From Desulfobulbaceae bacterium (GTDB lineage: Bacteria > Desulfobacterota > Desulfobulbia > Desulfobulbales > Desulfocapsaceae): a DNA stretch of 64,000 nt. The translations under genes were made by a program, and so were the position numbers. Of the stretch, positions 1-9,762 are shown one piece after another. The DNA is taken from the NCBI GenBank assembly GCA_009773475.1, contig WSXV01000004.1, positions 124,001-188,000 of the forward strand, in the 5' to 3' direction. The notes under the pieces are model-generated. The model did no database searches, was not told the origin of the DNA, and was given only the letters and a program-made list of their open reading frames with translations. Within the stretch, counting starts at the first letter, position 1; each line of letters begins with the position of its first letter.

Positions 1-400
1 GCTGCATCTCTATGCGCCCAAGGTCGGTGAGATGAATCTGCTTGCCGCTGCGCGGGGCAAGGCCACCGGGCAAGGCCGTTTTAATGACCTCACCCAGCGG
101 ATAATGGTAATAGTTTGCCACCCAACGAAAAAAAGGGATCAGGTTAGCGGGAAAAAGCGGTTCCTGATCAAGAAACTCAATGATTTTTCGTAATTTGTAG
201 GCAATATCTTCGTCCGGCATAAGCCCCAAAACATAGCCGGTCACCCTGCGTTGACCAAGGGGAACAAGCACTCGTCTGCCGATCAGACCAGCCGGGCCAT
301 CGATTCTGTAAGCTGAATCAATCTCATCAGTCTCTTCATCCAACAGATAGGTGAGTGTCTGCCATAGGGGCACAGCGACCGCCACCTCAAGCCGGATCAT
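1..400 (-). CDS. priA: Primosomal replication helicase PriA, N-terminal part (gene runs off the window)
   Basis: The minus strand is open from an ATG at 400 to the window edge, giving the first 133 residues. PriA is the 3'-to-5' DNA helicase that reloads the replisome at collapsed forks. The visible part matches its N-terminal 3'-DNA-binding domain: a start of the form MIRLEVAVAVPLWQTLTYLL, then GRRVLVPLGQRRVTGYVLG, LRKIIEFLDQEPLFP and WVANYYHYPLGEVIKTALPG, in the family's order and spacing. The ATG overlaps the stop of galU as ATGA, so the two are probably translationally coupled. The helicase and zinc-binding domains lie outside the window and cannot be checked. Confidence 0.87.
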   Translation of the reverse strand, partial: MIRLEVAVAVPLWQTLTYLLDEETDEIDSAYRIDGPAGLIGRRVLVPLGQRRVTGYVLGLMPDEDIAYKLRKIIEFLDQEPLFPANLIPFFRWVANYYHYPLGEVIKTALPGGLAPRSGKQIHLTDLGRIEMQ

Positions 401-1269
401 AGAGATGCTGCTAACTCCTTGATATGGGCCTTGAGCTCAGCGCCGAGTTTATTGTGGAGCATGCCATAGGCGATGATGGCCTTCAGATACCCCATCTTGT
501 CACCGGCATCATAGCGGGTTCCCTGGAACTCATAGGCATACATATCCCGTCTTTTCCCAAGGGCCTGCAAGGCATCGGTCAACTGGATCTCACCGCCGTG
601 TCCGGGTGTGGTCTTTTCCAGGAGTTCGAAGATCTCGGGCATGAGAATATAGCGTCCGATAATGGCGAGGTCGGAATCGGTGGTTCCGGGCGCCGGTTTT
701 TCTATCATCCGGTTGACCTTATGGGTGCGATCACGTTCTAATAATTCACCCTCAACAATGCCATATTGAAAGGTCTGATCCTCGGGCACCCGCTGCACTG
801 CGACAATGGACTCCTGCACCTCATCAAAAAGATCAAGCATCTGGCGGGCACAAGGGGTTTTGCTCAAGACCAGATCGTCGCCCAGCATGACCATAAAGGG
901 CTCATCCCCCACCACGTGCCGGGCAGTCCAGATGGCATGGCCAAGACCAAGGGGTTTTTTCTGGCGGATGGAGACGATATCAATGAGATTGGAGATATTA
1001 TTCAGCTCTTCCCCAAGGGCGATCTTCTTCTTTTCCTTGAGAACGCTATCGAGATGAAAGTCATAGTCAAAATGGTTCTCAATGGCCGATTTACCGGCAC
1101 TGGTGATGAAAATCACCTGGTCAATCCCAGAGGCCACGGCCTCTTCAACGATGTACTGGATGGTTGGCCGATCCACAATGGTGAGCATTTCTTTTGGAAT
1201 GGCCTTGGTGGCGGGCAGGAACCTTGTTCCAAGGCCGGCCACGGGAATCACTGCTTTTCGTACCTTCAT
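397..1269 (-). CDS. galU: UTP--glucose-1-phosphate uridylyltransferase
   Basis: The 290-residue protein makes UDP-glucose from UTP and glucose-1-phosphate in the cytosol, feeding glycan, LPS and glycogen-related synthesis. The nucleotide-binding start AVIPVAGLGTRFLPATKAIP and the following KEML are textbook GalU, as are MLGDDLV near residue 130 and EIQLTDAL near residue 225. Length is normal for the family. A good ribosome site (AAAGAGGAG) lies a few bases upstream of the ATG at 1269. Downstream it overlaps priA by four bases. It is divergent from hrpA across 123 bp that must hold promoters for both. Confidence 0.96.
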   Translation of the reverse strand: MKVRKAVIPVAGLGTRFLPATKAIPKEMLTIVDRPTIQYIVEEAVASGIDQVIFITSAGKSAIENHFDYDFHLDSVLKEKKKIALGEELNNISNLIDIVSIRQKKPLGLGHAIWTARHVVGDEPFMVMLGDDLVLSKTPCARQMLDLFDEVQESIVAVQRVPEDQTFQYGIVEGELLERDRTHKVNRMIEKPAPGTTDSDLAIIGRYILMPEIFELLEKTTPGHGGEIQLTDALQALGKRRDMYAYEFQGTRYDAGDKMGYLKAIIAYGMLHNKLGAELKAHIKELAASL

Positions 1270-1392
1270 GTAACGTTCTCCTCTTTCAGGGTGACGGATG
1301 AAATGTTATAAGAACCCAGGTTATAGAGCCTGCAACACTCTTTATTCAAAACAATCCTATACCATAGAATCGAAAGATCAACCATCCATTCC

Positions 1393-4300
1393 ATGACAAT
1401 TCATCCCCCGGAAACCCTTCCCATCCTTAATCATAAAGCCGAGATCCAAGAGGCTTTACGAGCTCATCAGACCATCATTATTGCCGGTGACACCGGCTCG
1501 GGGAAGACAACACAACTACCGCAGTTCTGCCTGGAGCTTGCGCAAAACAAGGGGACTGACAACCACCAAAGAAAGAAAAGAACGGATCTTATCATAGGCT
1601 GTACCCAACCGCGACGCATCGCCGCCCTGTCGGTTGCAGAACGGGTACGTGAAGAGTTGACTGAAAAAGGTGAAAACGGCCTCCTGGTTGGTTCCAAGAT
1701 CAGATTCCATGATCAGACAACTCCTGATACCCGCATCAAGTTCATGACCGACGGAGTCCTGCTGGCCGAGACCAGAAACGACCCAATGCTCAGGAAATAC
1801 GGGGTGATCATCATTGACGAGGCCCATGAAAGGAGCCTCAACATCGATTTTCTCCTTGGCTTTCTTAAAAACCTGCTCCCCAAACGGCCTGAGCTCAAAC
1901 TGATCATCACCAGCGCCACCATCGATACCGCCATCTTTTCACACCACTTCGACCAGGCGCCGGTGCTCACCATTGCCGGCAGGGTCTACCCGATTACGGT
2001 TCGTTATGCTCCCGCAGAGGATGACGACACCAATGCAGGCAACGACCGTGATGACTATGTCAGCCACTGCGTCCAGACCGTTGTCGATCTCCACCTGCAT
2101 GACGGAGCCCGCGACACCCTGATTTTTCTCCCTACCGAGCGCGACATCCGCGCCTGTTGCACCCTTCTTGCCAAAAAAACACCGGATGCGGTCATCCTGC
2201 CTATTTTTGGCCGCCTCCAGGGAGCCGACCAGCGGCGGATCTTCCAGCCCTTCAAGCAATGTAAGATTGTGGTGGCGACCAATGTCGCCGAAACCTCCAT
2301 CACCGTGCCGGGGATCAGATATGTGGTGGACTCGGGACTGGCCAGAATCTCCCAGTATAATGTGCGGGCCAAGACCATCAGCCTGCCCATCACCAGAATC
2401 TCCCGCGCCGCCTGCAACCAGCGCAAGGGTAGGTGTGGCCGGATTGGTCCTGGCATCTGCGTCCGCCTTTACTCGGAAGAAGACTACCTGAGCCGGGAAG
2501 AATTCACCTCACCTGAAATCAAAAGAGCCAACCTGGCAGAGGTTATCCTGCAGATGATTGCCCACCATCTGGGAGACCCGAATTCTTTCCCCTTTGTCGA
2601 ACCACCGCCCCCCGGCACCATCCGCGATGGCTATAAACTCCTCACGGAACTTGACGCCATAGACGAGAATGGCAAGTTGACCAATCATGGCCGGATCATG
2701 GCGACCTTGCCCATTGATCCCTGTATCGCCAGGATCATCATTGCCGCCCAGGAAAATAACTGCCTGCGCGAGATCAAGGTAATTGCCGCCGCCCTCGCCA
2801 TTGCCGACCCACGAGTCAGGCCTGCCGACCGGGAACAGGAGGCTGACATCGCCCACCGGAAATTTGCGCACGCCAGCTCCGACTTCCTCACCCTCCTCAA
2901 TATCTGGGACCTCTTCCATGACGTTCAACTGCAAACCAAGTCCTGGAGTCGCCTGAAAAAATTCTGCACCAGCCATTTCCTCTCCTTCCAGCGCATGCGC
3001 GAATGGCTGGATCTGCACGAACAACTGGAACGGCTGCTGACTCTCCGTCCCGGGTTTGATGAAAACGTCACCCCTGCTTCCTACACGGCCATCCACCAAT
3101 CGCTTTGCACTGGTTTTCTGCGCAATATCGCGATGAAGCAAAAAGATAAAATCTATCTTGGCGGCGGTGGGATTGAGCTTATGATCTTTCCCGGCTCGAC
3201 TCTAGTGCTCAAACAGAAGTCAGATGACGGAAAACAGCAGAGGGAAGACAGCAGACAAAAAACGGATCCTCGTAGCGTTGAAGGGCTGGGACATCCAAAT
3301 CCTGGTGAAACCAAGGATGGCGTTAGCAGTCAATGGATCATCGCCTCCTCCTTTCTTGAAACCTCCCGGCTGTATGCCATGACAGTGGCCGCCATCGACC
3401 AACAATGGCTGGAACATCTGGGTGGAACGCTATGCAAACGTTCCTGGTCAAGCCCCCGCTGGCACAAGAAATCAGGGCAGGTCGTGGCCGATGAAAAAGT
3501 TACCCTCTTTGGCTTGGTGATCGTTGCCAGCCGCAAGATCAACTATGGTAGGATTGATGCCAAATGTCAGGCAGAGGCGCGACAGATTTTCATTCAGGCA
3601 GCCCTCATTAATGGTGAACTCGAGTCCCCTTTCCCTTTTCTGCAGAAAAACCTGAACCTCCTCGAAGAATGGCAGGCCACCGAAGATCGTCTCAGGAAAC
3701 GGGATATTGTGGTGGATGACCGGACACTCTTCGCCTTTTATGAACAACGGCTGCCGCAGGATGTCTATGACCGCCACACCCTGAACCGATTCCTGCAGAA
3801 GCAGAAAAATAAACAGTCGCTGGAGATGAACGAAACAGATATCCTCAACCGCCGACCGGAACAACGAGAACTCACCGATTTTCCGCCCCTGCTCACCATG
3901 GGCTCACACCAGTTCCGGCTGGAGTATCACTTTGCACCAGGGGCCCCTGATGACGGGGTGACCGTGCGTATTCCCCTGGATCTGATCGATGCCCTGCACG
4001 AGTCCTTCTTTGAATGGCTTGTGCCGGGATTGCTTAAGGAGAAGGTCACCTTCCTGCTCAAAGGGCTGCCGAAAAATATCCGCAAATTTCTCATTCCGTT
4101 AAGCGGCACGGTTGATATGCTGCTGGACGATCTGGATATGTATAAGGGCTCGCTTCTCCAGGCACTGGAGCGCTCTATTCTGAAATCCAGTCGGCGCATA
4201 ACCTCGCGCGCCGACTGGCCCACCGAACTGCCGCCCCATCTGAGCATGCGATTTCTTCTCTTTGATCATGCAGGACAGGAAGTAGCAACGGGCAGATCAC

Positions 4301-5388
4301 TGGCTAAGCTTCGGGAGGGACGCCATCAACCCACAACAACCACTTCTCTTGCCCGCCTGAAATCACAGGATAGAAAGACCAGAACGTTATGGGAGGGTAA
4401 GCTGTTTTCTACCTGGAACTTTGACGGATTGCCGGCCTCCCTTCCTCTGTACAGTCCGCAGCAGGAGATGTGCGGATCCCTTTTCCCGGCCTTCAAAGTG
4501 ATCAGGGATCGCGGCGGAGTGGTCATAGAATTTATCCCGGATCAGCATCAAGCCGCACAGCAAAACCGGGTGGGGCTCAATTTTCTCTATCAACTCCAAG
4601 TGGCCGAGCAATACAAAGCCCTGAAAAAATACTGCGCCGCTAGCCTGTCGGGGCCATCTTCCGCCTGGCTCATCCAAGGCCTTGGCAAAAATGCCGGCAC
4701 CGTGACAGAAACACAGGGCAAGGGGGGAAGCACGGGACTGGGACGCCCCGGTTTCACGCAAGCCAAGGATGGCGGAAGCGCCACGGTTCTTCTTTCCTTT
4801 ATCCTCAGCTCCCTTTTCCAGACCACCAATGCTTCCTTCCCCGACCGGAAAGAATTTGAAGAGATTGTGGACAGAGTAAAGAAACAGAATTTTCATGCGA
4901 AGGGGCGAATCATCTGCGATACTATCATGACCATACTCAGGCAGCGTAGGGAGGTCAGCTCTCATATCCAGCGTTTTGCCGATCTGGCCAAAAAATCCCA
5001 TTGTTTTTCGGAAGTGCGCTTCGATGAGTATGAGCGACTGCTCAAAGAAATCCTGCCGGTCAATTTTCTGGAGTCAAAGACGCTGGAAGAGTTGGAGCGA
5101 TGCAGTAGGGACATGAAGGCGCTCATCATCCGTATCGAACGGGCCCATGCCGACCCCGCCAAAGATAGCCTCAAGGCCGCTCAGCTCCAGCCGCACCTGC
5201 AGAATCTGGAAAAATTACGCGCCCGGGGTAAAGATCTCTCCCCGGAATGCCGGTTGCGGTTAAAACTCTACCAGGAGATGATCGCCGATTTCCGCATCGC
5301 CCTGTTTGCTCCTGAAATTAAAGGAAACATTCAGGTCTCTGCCAAAAAAATCAGCCAGCAATGGCAGGAAATCAACCACCTGTGCTGA
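1393..5388 (+). CDS. hrpA: ATP-dependent RNA helicase HrpA (DEAH box), with two in-frame insertions
   Basis: This 1331-residue protein has the DEAH helicase core: Walker A GDTGSGKTT at residues 32-40, DEAH at 142-145, SAT soon after, and motif VI QRKGRCGR from residue 343. A helicase-associated and OB-like region follows, then the long C-terminal region typical of bacterial HrpA. E. coli HrpA, of similar length, resolves stalled ribosomes and processes fimbrial mRNA. Two stretches look inserted. Residues about 608-646 are charged and low-complexity and separate FPGSTLVLK from WIIASSFLETSRLYA, which are nearly adjacent in relatives. Residues about 1096-1130 are glycine-rich. Both contain a GLG-x-P...KDG piece with related DNA. 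The start lacks a strong ribosome site but the N-terminus fits the family. Confidence 0.93.
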   Translation: MTIHPPETLPILNHKAEIQEALRAHQTIIIAGDTGSGKTTQLPQFCLELAQNKGTDNHQRKKRTDLIIGCTQPRRIAALSVAERVREELTEKGENGLLVGSKIRFHDQTTPDTRIKFMTDGVLLAETRNDPMLRKYGVIIIDEAHERSLNIDFLLGFLKNLLPKRPELKLIITSATIDTAIFSHHFDQAPVLTIAGRVYPITVRYAPAEDDDTNAGNDRDDYVSHCVQTVVDLHLHDGARDTLIFLPTERDIRACCTLLAKKTPDAVILPIFGRLQGADQRRIFQPFKQCKIVVATNVAETSITVPGIRYVVDSGLARISQYNVRAKTISLPITRISRAACNQRKGRCGRIGPGICVRLYSEEDYLSREEFTSPEIKRANLAEVILQMIAHHLGDPNSFPFVEPPPPGTIRDGYKLLTELDAIDENGKLTNHGRIMATLPIDPCIARIIIAAQENNCLREIKVIAAALAIADPRVRPADREQEADIAHRKFAHASSDFLTLLNIWDLFHDVQLQTKSWSRLKKFCTSHFLSFQRMREWLDLHEQLERLLTLRPGFDENVTPASYTAIHQSLCTGFLRNIAMKQKDKIYLGGGGIELMIFPGSTLVLKQKSDDGKQQREDSRQKTDPRSVEGLGHPNPGETKDGVSSQWIIASSFLETSRLYAMTVAAIDQQWLEHLGGTLCKRSWSSPRWHKKSGQVVADEKVTLFGLVIVASRKINYGRIDAKCQAEARQIFIQAALINGELESPFPFLQKNLNLLEEWQATEDRLRKRDIVVDDRTLFAFYEQRLPQDVYDRHTLNRFLQKQKNKQSLEMNETDILNRRPEQRELTDFPPLLTMGSHQFRLEYHFAPGAPDDGVTVRIPLDLIDALHESFFEWLVPGLLKEKVTFLLKGLPKNIRKFLIPLSGTVDMLLDDLDMYKGSLLQALERSILKSSRRITSRADWPTELPPHLSMRFLLFDHAGQEVATGRSLAKLREGRHQPTTTTSLARLKSQDRKTRTLWEGKLFSTWNFDGLPASLPLYSPQQEMCGSLFPAFKVIRDRGGVVIEFIPDQHQAAQQNRVGLNFLYQLQVAEQYKALKKYCAASLSGPSSAWLIQGLGKNAGTVTETQGKGGSTGLGRPGFTQAKDGGSATVLLSFILSSLFQTTNASFPDRKEFEEIVDRVKKQNFHAKGRIICDTIMTILRQRREVSSHIQRFADLAKKSHCFSEVRFDEYERLLKEILPVNFLESKTLEELERCSRDMKALIIRIERAHADPAKDSLKAAQLQPHLQNLEKLRARGKDLSPECRLRLKLYQEMIADFRIALFAPEIKGNIQVSAKKISQQWQEINHLC

Positions 5389-5518
5389 GGCAAGTGGAGG
5401 AAGGAAAAATATGGCTCAACCATGTTATCCGAATTTCACGCAAGAAACCCCCAAGTCCTGAGACAGGTTCATGATTCCTGTTCCTGGATGATCAATCCCA
5501 TGACGAGTTAAGAGCCAG

Positions 5519-6298
5519 ATGCATAGAGAGCAAAAAGATGGTGGTTTCAGGCACGACCCGTTGACACCCCATTTCACATTTACCGGTCAAATGCATGCTG
5601 CCATGAACCCGGCACTACTCATGGAAATCTTTCGACTGCGATACGAGGTCTATTGCCTGGAGTGCCATTTCCTGAATCCCCGTGACTATCAACACGGCTT
5701 TGAGACAGACCGCTTCGATACACGCGCCTTCCACGTTGCCTCCCACACCCTTGAAGGGTTACTGGTAGGCTCGATCCGACTGGTTCTCGCAGAGAAAAAC
5801 GAGGTTTTTCTCTTTCAAAAATACTGCCCGACCTTCAACGACTTCACCTTTCCGCCAGATAAGCAATGTGCCGAAATCTCACGTTTGATTGTCCATGCTA
5901 ACTATCGGCGACGAGCGGGAGATTCATTCCAAGGTGTAACAAGGGCTTTTCAGGAGAGAGGAGATATCAGCAATATCGGTAAGACAAGATCCAACACCAG
6001 CCGTGGAGAAATAGAAGAGCGTCGAAGCAACAACCCACAGATCCTCCTTGGCATGTACCGGGAGATCTATCGCTTCAGCCGCAGAAACGGAATTCGTTAC
6101 TGGTACGCAGCCATGGAACGCAGCCTTGCCCGCGTACTCGGCTCATTTGGAGTACAATTCACCCCCATCGGCCCGCAAGCCGACTATTACGGAGAGGTGA
6201 TACCATACATGGCCAATCTTGATGACCTTGAAGCAGGTCTATTCAAGGTCAATCCCTTCCTCGCCCAGTGGTTCGTAGAAGCATCATATCTTCATTAG
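5519..6298 (+). CDS. FeeM-like N-acyltransferase of the PEP-CTERM/exosortase-associated type (orphan)
   Basis: The 259-residue protein resembles the GNAT-fold acyltransferases related to N-acyl amino acid synthase FeeM and acyl-homoserine-lactone synthases, often annotated as PEP-CTERM/exosortase-associated acyltransferase. Visible signatures are EIFRLRYEVYCLECHFLNP near the N-terminus, an FDTRAFHV segment, SIRLVLA, EISRLIVHANYRRR, and later the block WYAAMERSLARVLGSFGVQF then PIGPQADYYGEVIPY. The middle, about residues 140-175, is variable and charged. No exosortase, PEP-CTERM protein or acyl carrier protein is in the window, so substrate and role are unknown. The ribosome site is poor and starts a few codons later are possible. 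It ends convergently with, and overlaps by four bases, the next gene. Confidence 0.68.
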   Translation: MHREQKDGGFRHDPLTPHFTFTGQMHAAMNPALLMEIFRLRYEVYCLECHFLNPRDYQHGFETDRFDTRAFHVASHTLEGLLVGSIRLVLAEKNEVFLFQKYCPTFNDFTFPPDKQCAEISRLIVHANYRRRAGDSFQGVTRAFQERGDISNIGKTRSNTSRGEIEERRSNNPQILLGMYREIYRFSRRNGIRYWYAAMERSLARVLGSFGVQFTPIGPQADYYGEVIPYMANLDDLEAGLFKVNPFLAQWFVEASYLH

Positions 6299-8778
6299 AG
6301 GGCATGAGGAAACAGCGGATCTCTTTGTAACTTGCGAAAAACCACCTCTCGAAAAAATGTGACCAGCCGCTTACGGCGCCCCAGCATCTTCCTCTGCTCC
6401 GGAATGAGGCCGGAAGGGGCCACCTTCATCACCGCCATCTTGTATTCGACGTGACTTGCAAAACGATTATCCAGATACCAGGCATAATTCAGGCCCATCA
6501 GCAATCCAGGGGGAGTAAACCCCTCTTCCCCATTAATCACCCGGGTGAAATGATCGGCCGCCCCGGAGACCGGCAGCATCCGGGAAAGTTCCAGATAGGT
6601 GCGCAGCTCTGTATCGCTGAACCAGCAATTACGTTCCCTTACAGGACGCAGAAAAAGATGATAGACTTTGCCCAGGGCGATGGAGTCAATCGTTAACGGC
6701 AACATCTCTTTGTGACGGACATAATTCCCGAGAAGTGACTGACCAAGGGCGACCAGAAAAGCCACCTCAAAGGACTGCTCCTGTTCCAGTTGATCCTGCC
6801 GGATCTTAATGAATCCATCCTCAGGGTCATAAAAGGAGAAAACACTATCCCATTTCTGACAGCGGCGCCACAAGTCCTGCTCGACACAGACAATACCGCG
6901 CACAGAGTCGAGGTGAGCCAAGGGGATATCCGGATGTCGCCAGAGAATATTTTCCACCATCTGCAAGATGCTGGCGGAGATCTCAGAGGAAACGAGTTGA
7001 TCGATTATATTGAGGGTTACTCCTGCGCCATCCTTGGGGGCCACCCCTTCAACAGGACGGCTGCAACCTGTTGCCAGATCAGTGAGTCGCTTTGCTATCT
7101 GGTGATACCGAAGGCAAGGACTTAGGACTGATTTTGGAGAATTGTGTATTGAGTCTTCCGGCGCAACCTTGTCCGTGGCCGGGAATAGTCTCACAACCTG
7201 TTCCGCAAGAAGGCTGGATTGAGCTTTTGCCTCTTGAGTATCTTTAAAATGGTCAAACACCGCCCACAGGGTTTTAATCACCTTGGCCAGATGCACAGGG
7301 CCATGCTGGATAACCCCCTGCTCAGCCAGAGCCACCCGGGAAAAAATCCCGCACTCAATGGGAACAAATCCTTGCTCGCAGACCTTGTCGCGATCAAGAT
7401 AAATGGGAACCTTGCCTTCCACCGCATACCTTTGCAGTACCGAGGCCGGAACATCCTTGAGTGATAAACAGAGTATCTGGTCGAAAAGCCCTTTTGTGCC
7501 TCCTGGAATATTCCGGTCATAGGCCCGGAGCAGATCCGAGACATGAAACTTGCGCTCGACATCTCCCATGCTCCGATCCGTCTCACCTGCCTGGACCCAA
7601 AGATTGGAGACCAGCAACTTCAAGGCCCGTTGATTTTGACGAACGGCAGCCGCCAGTCCGGGAATCTGAAAGATGGGAATCAGAGAACTATAGAGACTTC
7701 CTGGAGCCAGTACCAAAATATCAGCCTCAGCGATGGTCTCTAAAACTTCAGAAGAAACATCAGGTTTATCGCAGAACTCCACAAAAACATGATCTACTGG
7801 ATACCCGCGCTGGGCATACCCGGATTTATACTCACCCATAACCTCTACCCCGTTACTGTAGAGCACACTCAATAAGGCCTGAGTGACGGTGCAGGGCAGA
7901 ACCGCCAGTTCCCCGGCCCCGAGGCTTGTGGCCAAAGAACCCAAGGCCAGAATTAGAGCCTCTGCCTGCAGCTCAGGCCTGCCCAAGAGTTCAACAGAAC
8001 CGTATGATTGAGGAATCTCCGCGAAAATAGCGGCAGCCAGGATCAAATTCCCCAGACAGTGGGGCCTGGAAAGGGTGGGTTGAAGTCGGGGATCACTAAA
8101 GAGAAGCTCAACTAAACGGGCCAAGGTCTCTCGTAAGGGCAAAGGCAGGCAGGCAAAAGAGACATCAGGTTGAGCAAGAAGAAAAGCAGCAGATGCAGGG
8201 CGTTGGGTAAAACGGAGATTAAACAGAGAGGCCAAAGCTGCGACCACATCCGCGGCCTGGGACAGGCTCAAACCATACAGGGTCTGGAGTTTAACCGACT
8301 GGATGGAAGAGAGCAGAACATGACGGAGATCTCCCAAGGCTATTAGAGGAAGATCTTTCTGCAGCTCACCGGTAGAGCCGCCATCATCAGTCACGCAGAC
8401 AATGGCACGGGTTTTGGGGAAAAGCTCTTTCAGTCCGACGAAGGGCTTGCGTGTCCAGATGGGACGGCGACTATCCCCGCCGATCAGATTGGAGAGGCCG
8501 GTGCCACCTCCGAAAACCACCACCCGGACATCCTCCACCGCCTTGTCTTCCAAGGCAGTGCGAAGACGCTGAAACTGGCTGGCAGTTTCAGCGTCAAGAC
8601 CAGGCGGTTCCCCGGACAGAGTCAACTCCACCAGCTTTTCCCGCAGATCTGCATGGGGAAGCAAATCAAGGGGGGTAAGCTGCCTGGAAAGAAGTTTGCC
8701 CAGGGGATTGGCTATGGCATCCAGATTCTTCCGTTGTTGAATCGAAGAGAGGATCTGATCGCCGGGCACCTTTGACAC
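6295..8778 (-). CDS. Large CofD/YvcK-family protein with long C-terminal extension
   Basis: The N-terminal half carries the CofD/YvcK fold signatures: FGGGTGLS at residues 89-96, DDGGSTG at 131-137, GDLRHVL, HCLGNLILAAAIF, and LAPGSLYSSLIP. CofD transfers phospholactate to make coenzyme F420, while YvcK proteins bind UDP-sugars and control gluconeogenic growth and cell shape. At 827 residues this protein is about 2.5 times the usual YvcK length. It adds about 85 N-terminal residues and a C-terminal region of roughly 350 residues that I do not recognise. The start is a GTG five bases after mdh, so the two are likely cotranscribed. The link to mdh and the gluconeogenic genes nearby favours a YvcK-like regulatory role over F420 synthesis, but this is inference. 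Confidence 0.72.
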   Translation of the reverse strand: MSKVPGDQILSSIQQRKNLDAIANPLGKLLSRQLTPLDLLPHADLREKLVELTLSGEPPGLDAETASQFQRLRTALEDKAVEDVRVVVFGGGTGLSNLIGGDSRRPIWTRKPFVGLKELFPKTRAIVCVTDDGGSTGELQKDLPLIALGDLRHVLLSSIQSVKLQTLYGLSLSQAADVVAALASLFNLRFTQRPASAAFLLAQPDVSFACLPLPLRETLARLVELLFSDPRLQPTLSRPHCLGNLILAAAIFAEIPQSYGSVELLGRPELQAEALILALGSLATSLGAGELAVLPCTVTQALLSVLYSNGVEVMGEYKSGYAQRGYPVDHVFVEFCDKPDVSSEVLETIAEADILVLAPGSLYSSLIPIFQIPGLAAAVRQNQRALKLLVSNLWVQAGETDRSMGDVERKFHVSDLLRAYDRNIPGGTKGLFDQILCLSLKDVPASVLQRYAVEGKVPIYLDRDKVCEQGFVPIECGIFSRVALAEQGVIQHGPVHLAKVIKTLWAVFDHFKDTQEAKAQSSLLAEQVVRLFPATDKVAPEDSIHNSPKSVLSPCLRYHQIAKRLTDLATGCSRPVEGVAPKDGAGVTLNIIDQLVSSEISASILQMVENILWRHPDIPLAHLDSVRGIVCVEQDLWRRCQKWDSVFSFYDPEDGFIKIRQDQLEQEQSFEVAFLVALGQSLLGNYVRHKEMLPLTIDSIALGKVYHLFLRPVRERNCWFSDTELRTYLELSRMLPVSGAADHFTRVINGEEGFTPPGLLMGLNYAWYLDNRFASHVEYKMAVMKVAPSGLIPEQRKMLGRRKRLVTFFREVVFRKLQRDPLFPHAL

Positions 8779-8783
8779 GGAGA

Positions 8784-9710
8784 TTAGAGCCCGGTGGCTT
8801 CCATCTGCTTCTGAACGGCAGTTACCGACAGGGCCATGGCCTCTTTCTCTTCCGGAGTCAGCTTAAACTCCAGTATCCGTTCCACGCCACCCTTGCCTAA
8901 GACAACGGGCACACCGAGAAAATACCCATTAATTCCAAACTCGCCCTCTAAATAAGCGGCACAGGGCAGAACCCGTTTGGAGTCAGTGAGCACGGCCTCA
9001 GCCATCTCCACCGCCGCCAGTCCCGGCATGTAGAAGGCGGACCCGGTTTTCAGATGATTGACAATCTCAATCCCACCCTTCTGGGTTCGCTCCACAATTG
9101 CGGCAATCTGTTCTGCGGTCAGAAGGTCGGTGATGGGCACACCGGCCACATTGGCGAGGCGCACCATCGGCAGCATATTATCCCCATGAATCCCCATAAC
9201 AAGGGCGGTAACATCCTTAGGGGCAACTCCGATCGCCTCAGCCAGAAAAGTTCGGTAACGGGCGGAATCCAGCACGCCGGCCATACCGATCACTTTATGC
9301 TTGGGATGGCCGGTGGCCTTGAAGGCCGTATGCACCATGGCATCGATGGGGTTGGTGACTACGATCAACATACAGTTGGGCGAATGCTTGACAGCCTCTT
9401 CCGCACAACTCTTGACGATGGAGACATTAATGGCCAGTAAGTCATCACGGGACATACCCGGCTTTCGGGCGATACCGGCGGCAATGATCACCACATCAGA
9501 ATTTGCAGTATCTTTGTAATCGTTACTTCCCGTCACCTTAAAATTAAATCCTTCAACCGGCCCACACTCCCACAGATCCAAGGCCTTGCCCTGGGGAATC
9601 CCTTCTGCGACATCCAGAAGCACCACATCTCCAAGATTCTTAGCCGCCGCCCAGTGCGCTGTCGTTGCGCCCACATTTCCAGCCCCGATAATTGCAATCT
9701 TCTTTCTCAT
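8784..9710 (-). CDS. mdh: Malate dehydrogenase (LDH-like type)
   Basis: The 308-residue NAD-dependent enzyme interconverts malate and oxaloacetate. The dinucleotide-binding GAGNVG is at residues 9-14. The substrate-specificity loop reads [10 protein letters not shown] (arginines 82 and 88), the arginine at 82 marking malate rather than lactate dehydrogenase. VVTNPID near 117-123, [10 protein letters not shown] with Arg151, and the catalytic His175 in GIHGDNM complete the active site. The ATG at 9710 has a clear AGAGGAAA ribosome site. It lies between kdsB (52 bp upstream) and the CofD/YvcK-like gene (5 bp downstream), all on the minus strand. Confidence 0.96.
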   Translation of the reverse strand: MRKKIAIIGAGNVGATTAHWAAAKNLGDVVLLDVAEGIPQGKALDLWECGPVEGFNFKVTGSNDYKDTANSDVVIIAAGIARKPGMSRDDLLAINVSIVKSCAEEAVKHSPNCMLIVVTNPIDAMVHTAFKATGHPKHKVIGMAGVLDSARYRTFLAEAIGVAPKDVTALVMGIHGDNMLPMVRLANVAGVPITDLLTAEQIAAIVERTQKGGIEIVNHLKTGSAFYMPGLAAVEMAEAVLTDSKRVLPCAAYLEGEFGINGYFLGVPVVLGKGGVERILEFKLTPEEKEAMALSVTAVQKQMEATGL

Positions 9711-9762
9711 GTTTTCCTCTTTAGTTATTAATATGTAGTATTTAATACAAAAAACACTTTAT

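Noticed and set aside
2055-2456. Long open frames antisense to hrpA and other GC-rich genes
   Set aside because: They are shadows of strongly supported genes, with no family similarity or start signals.
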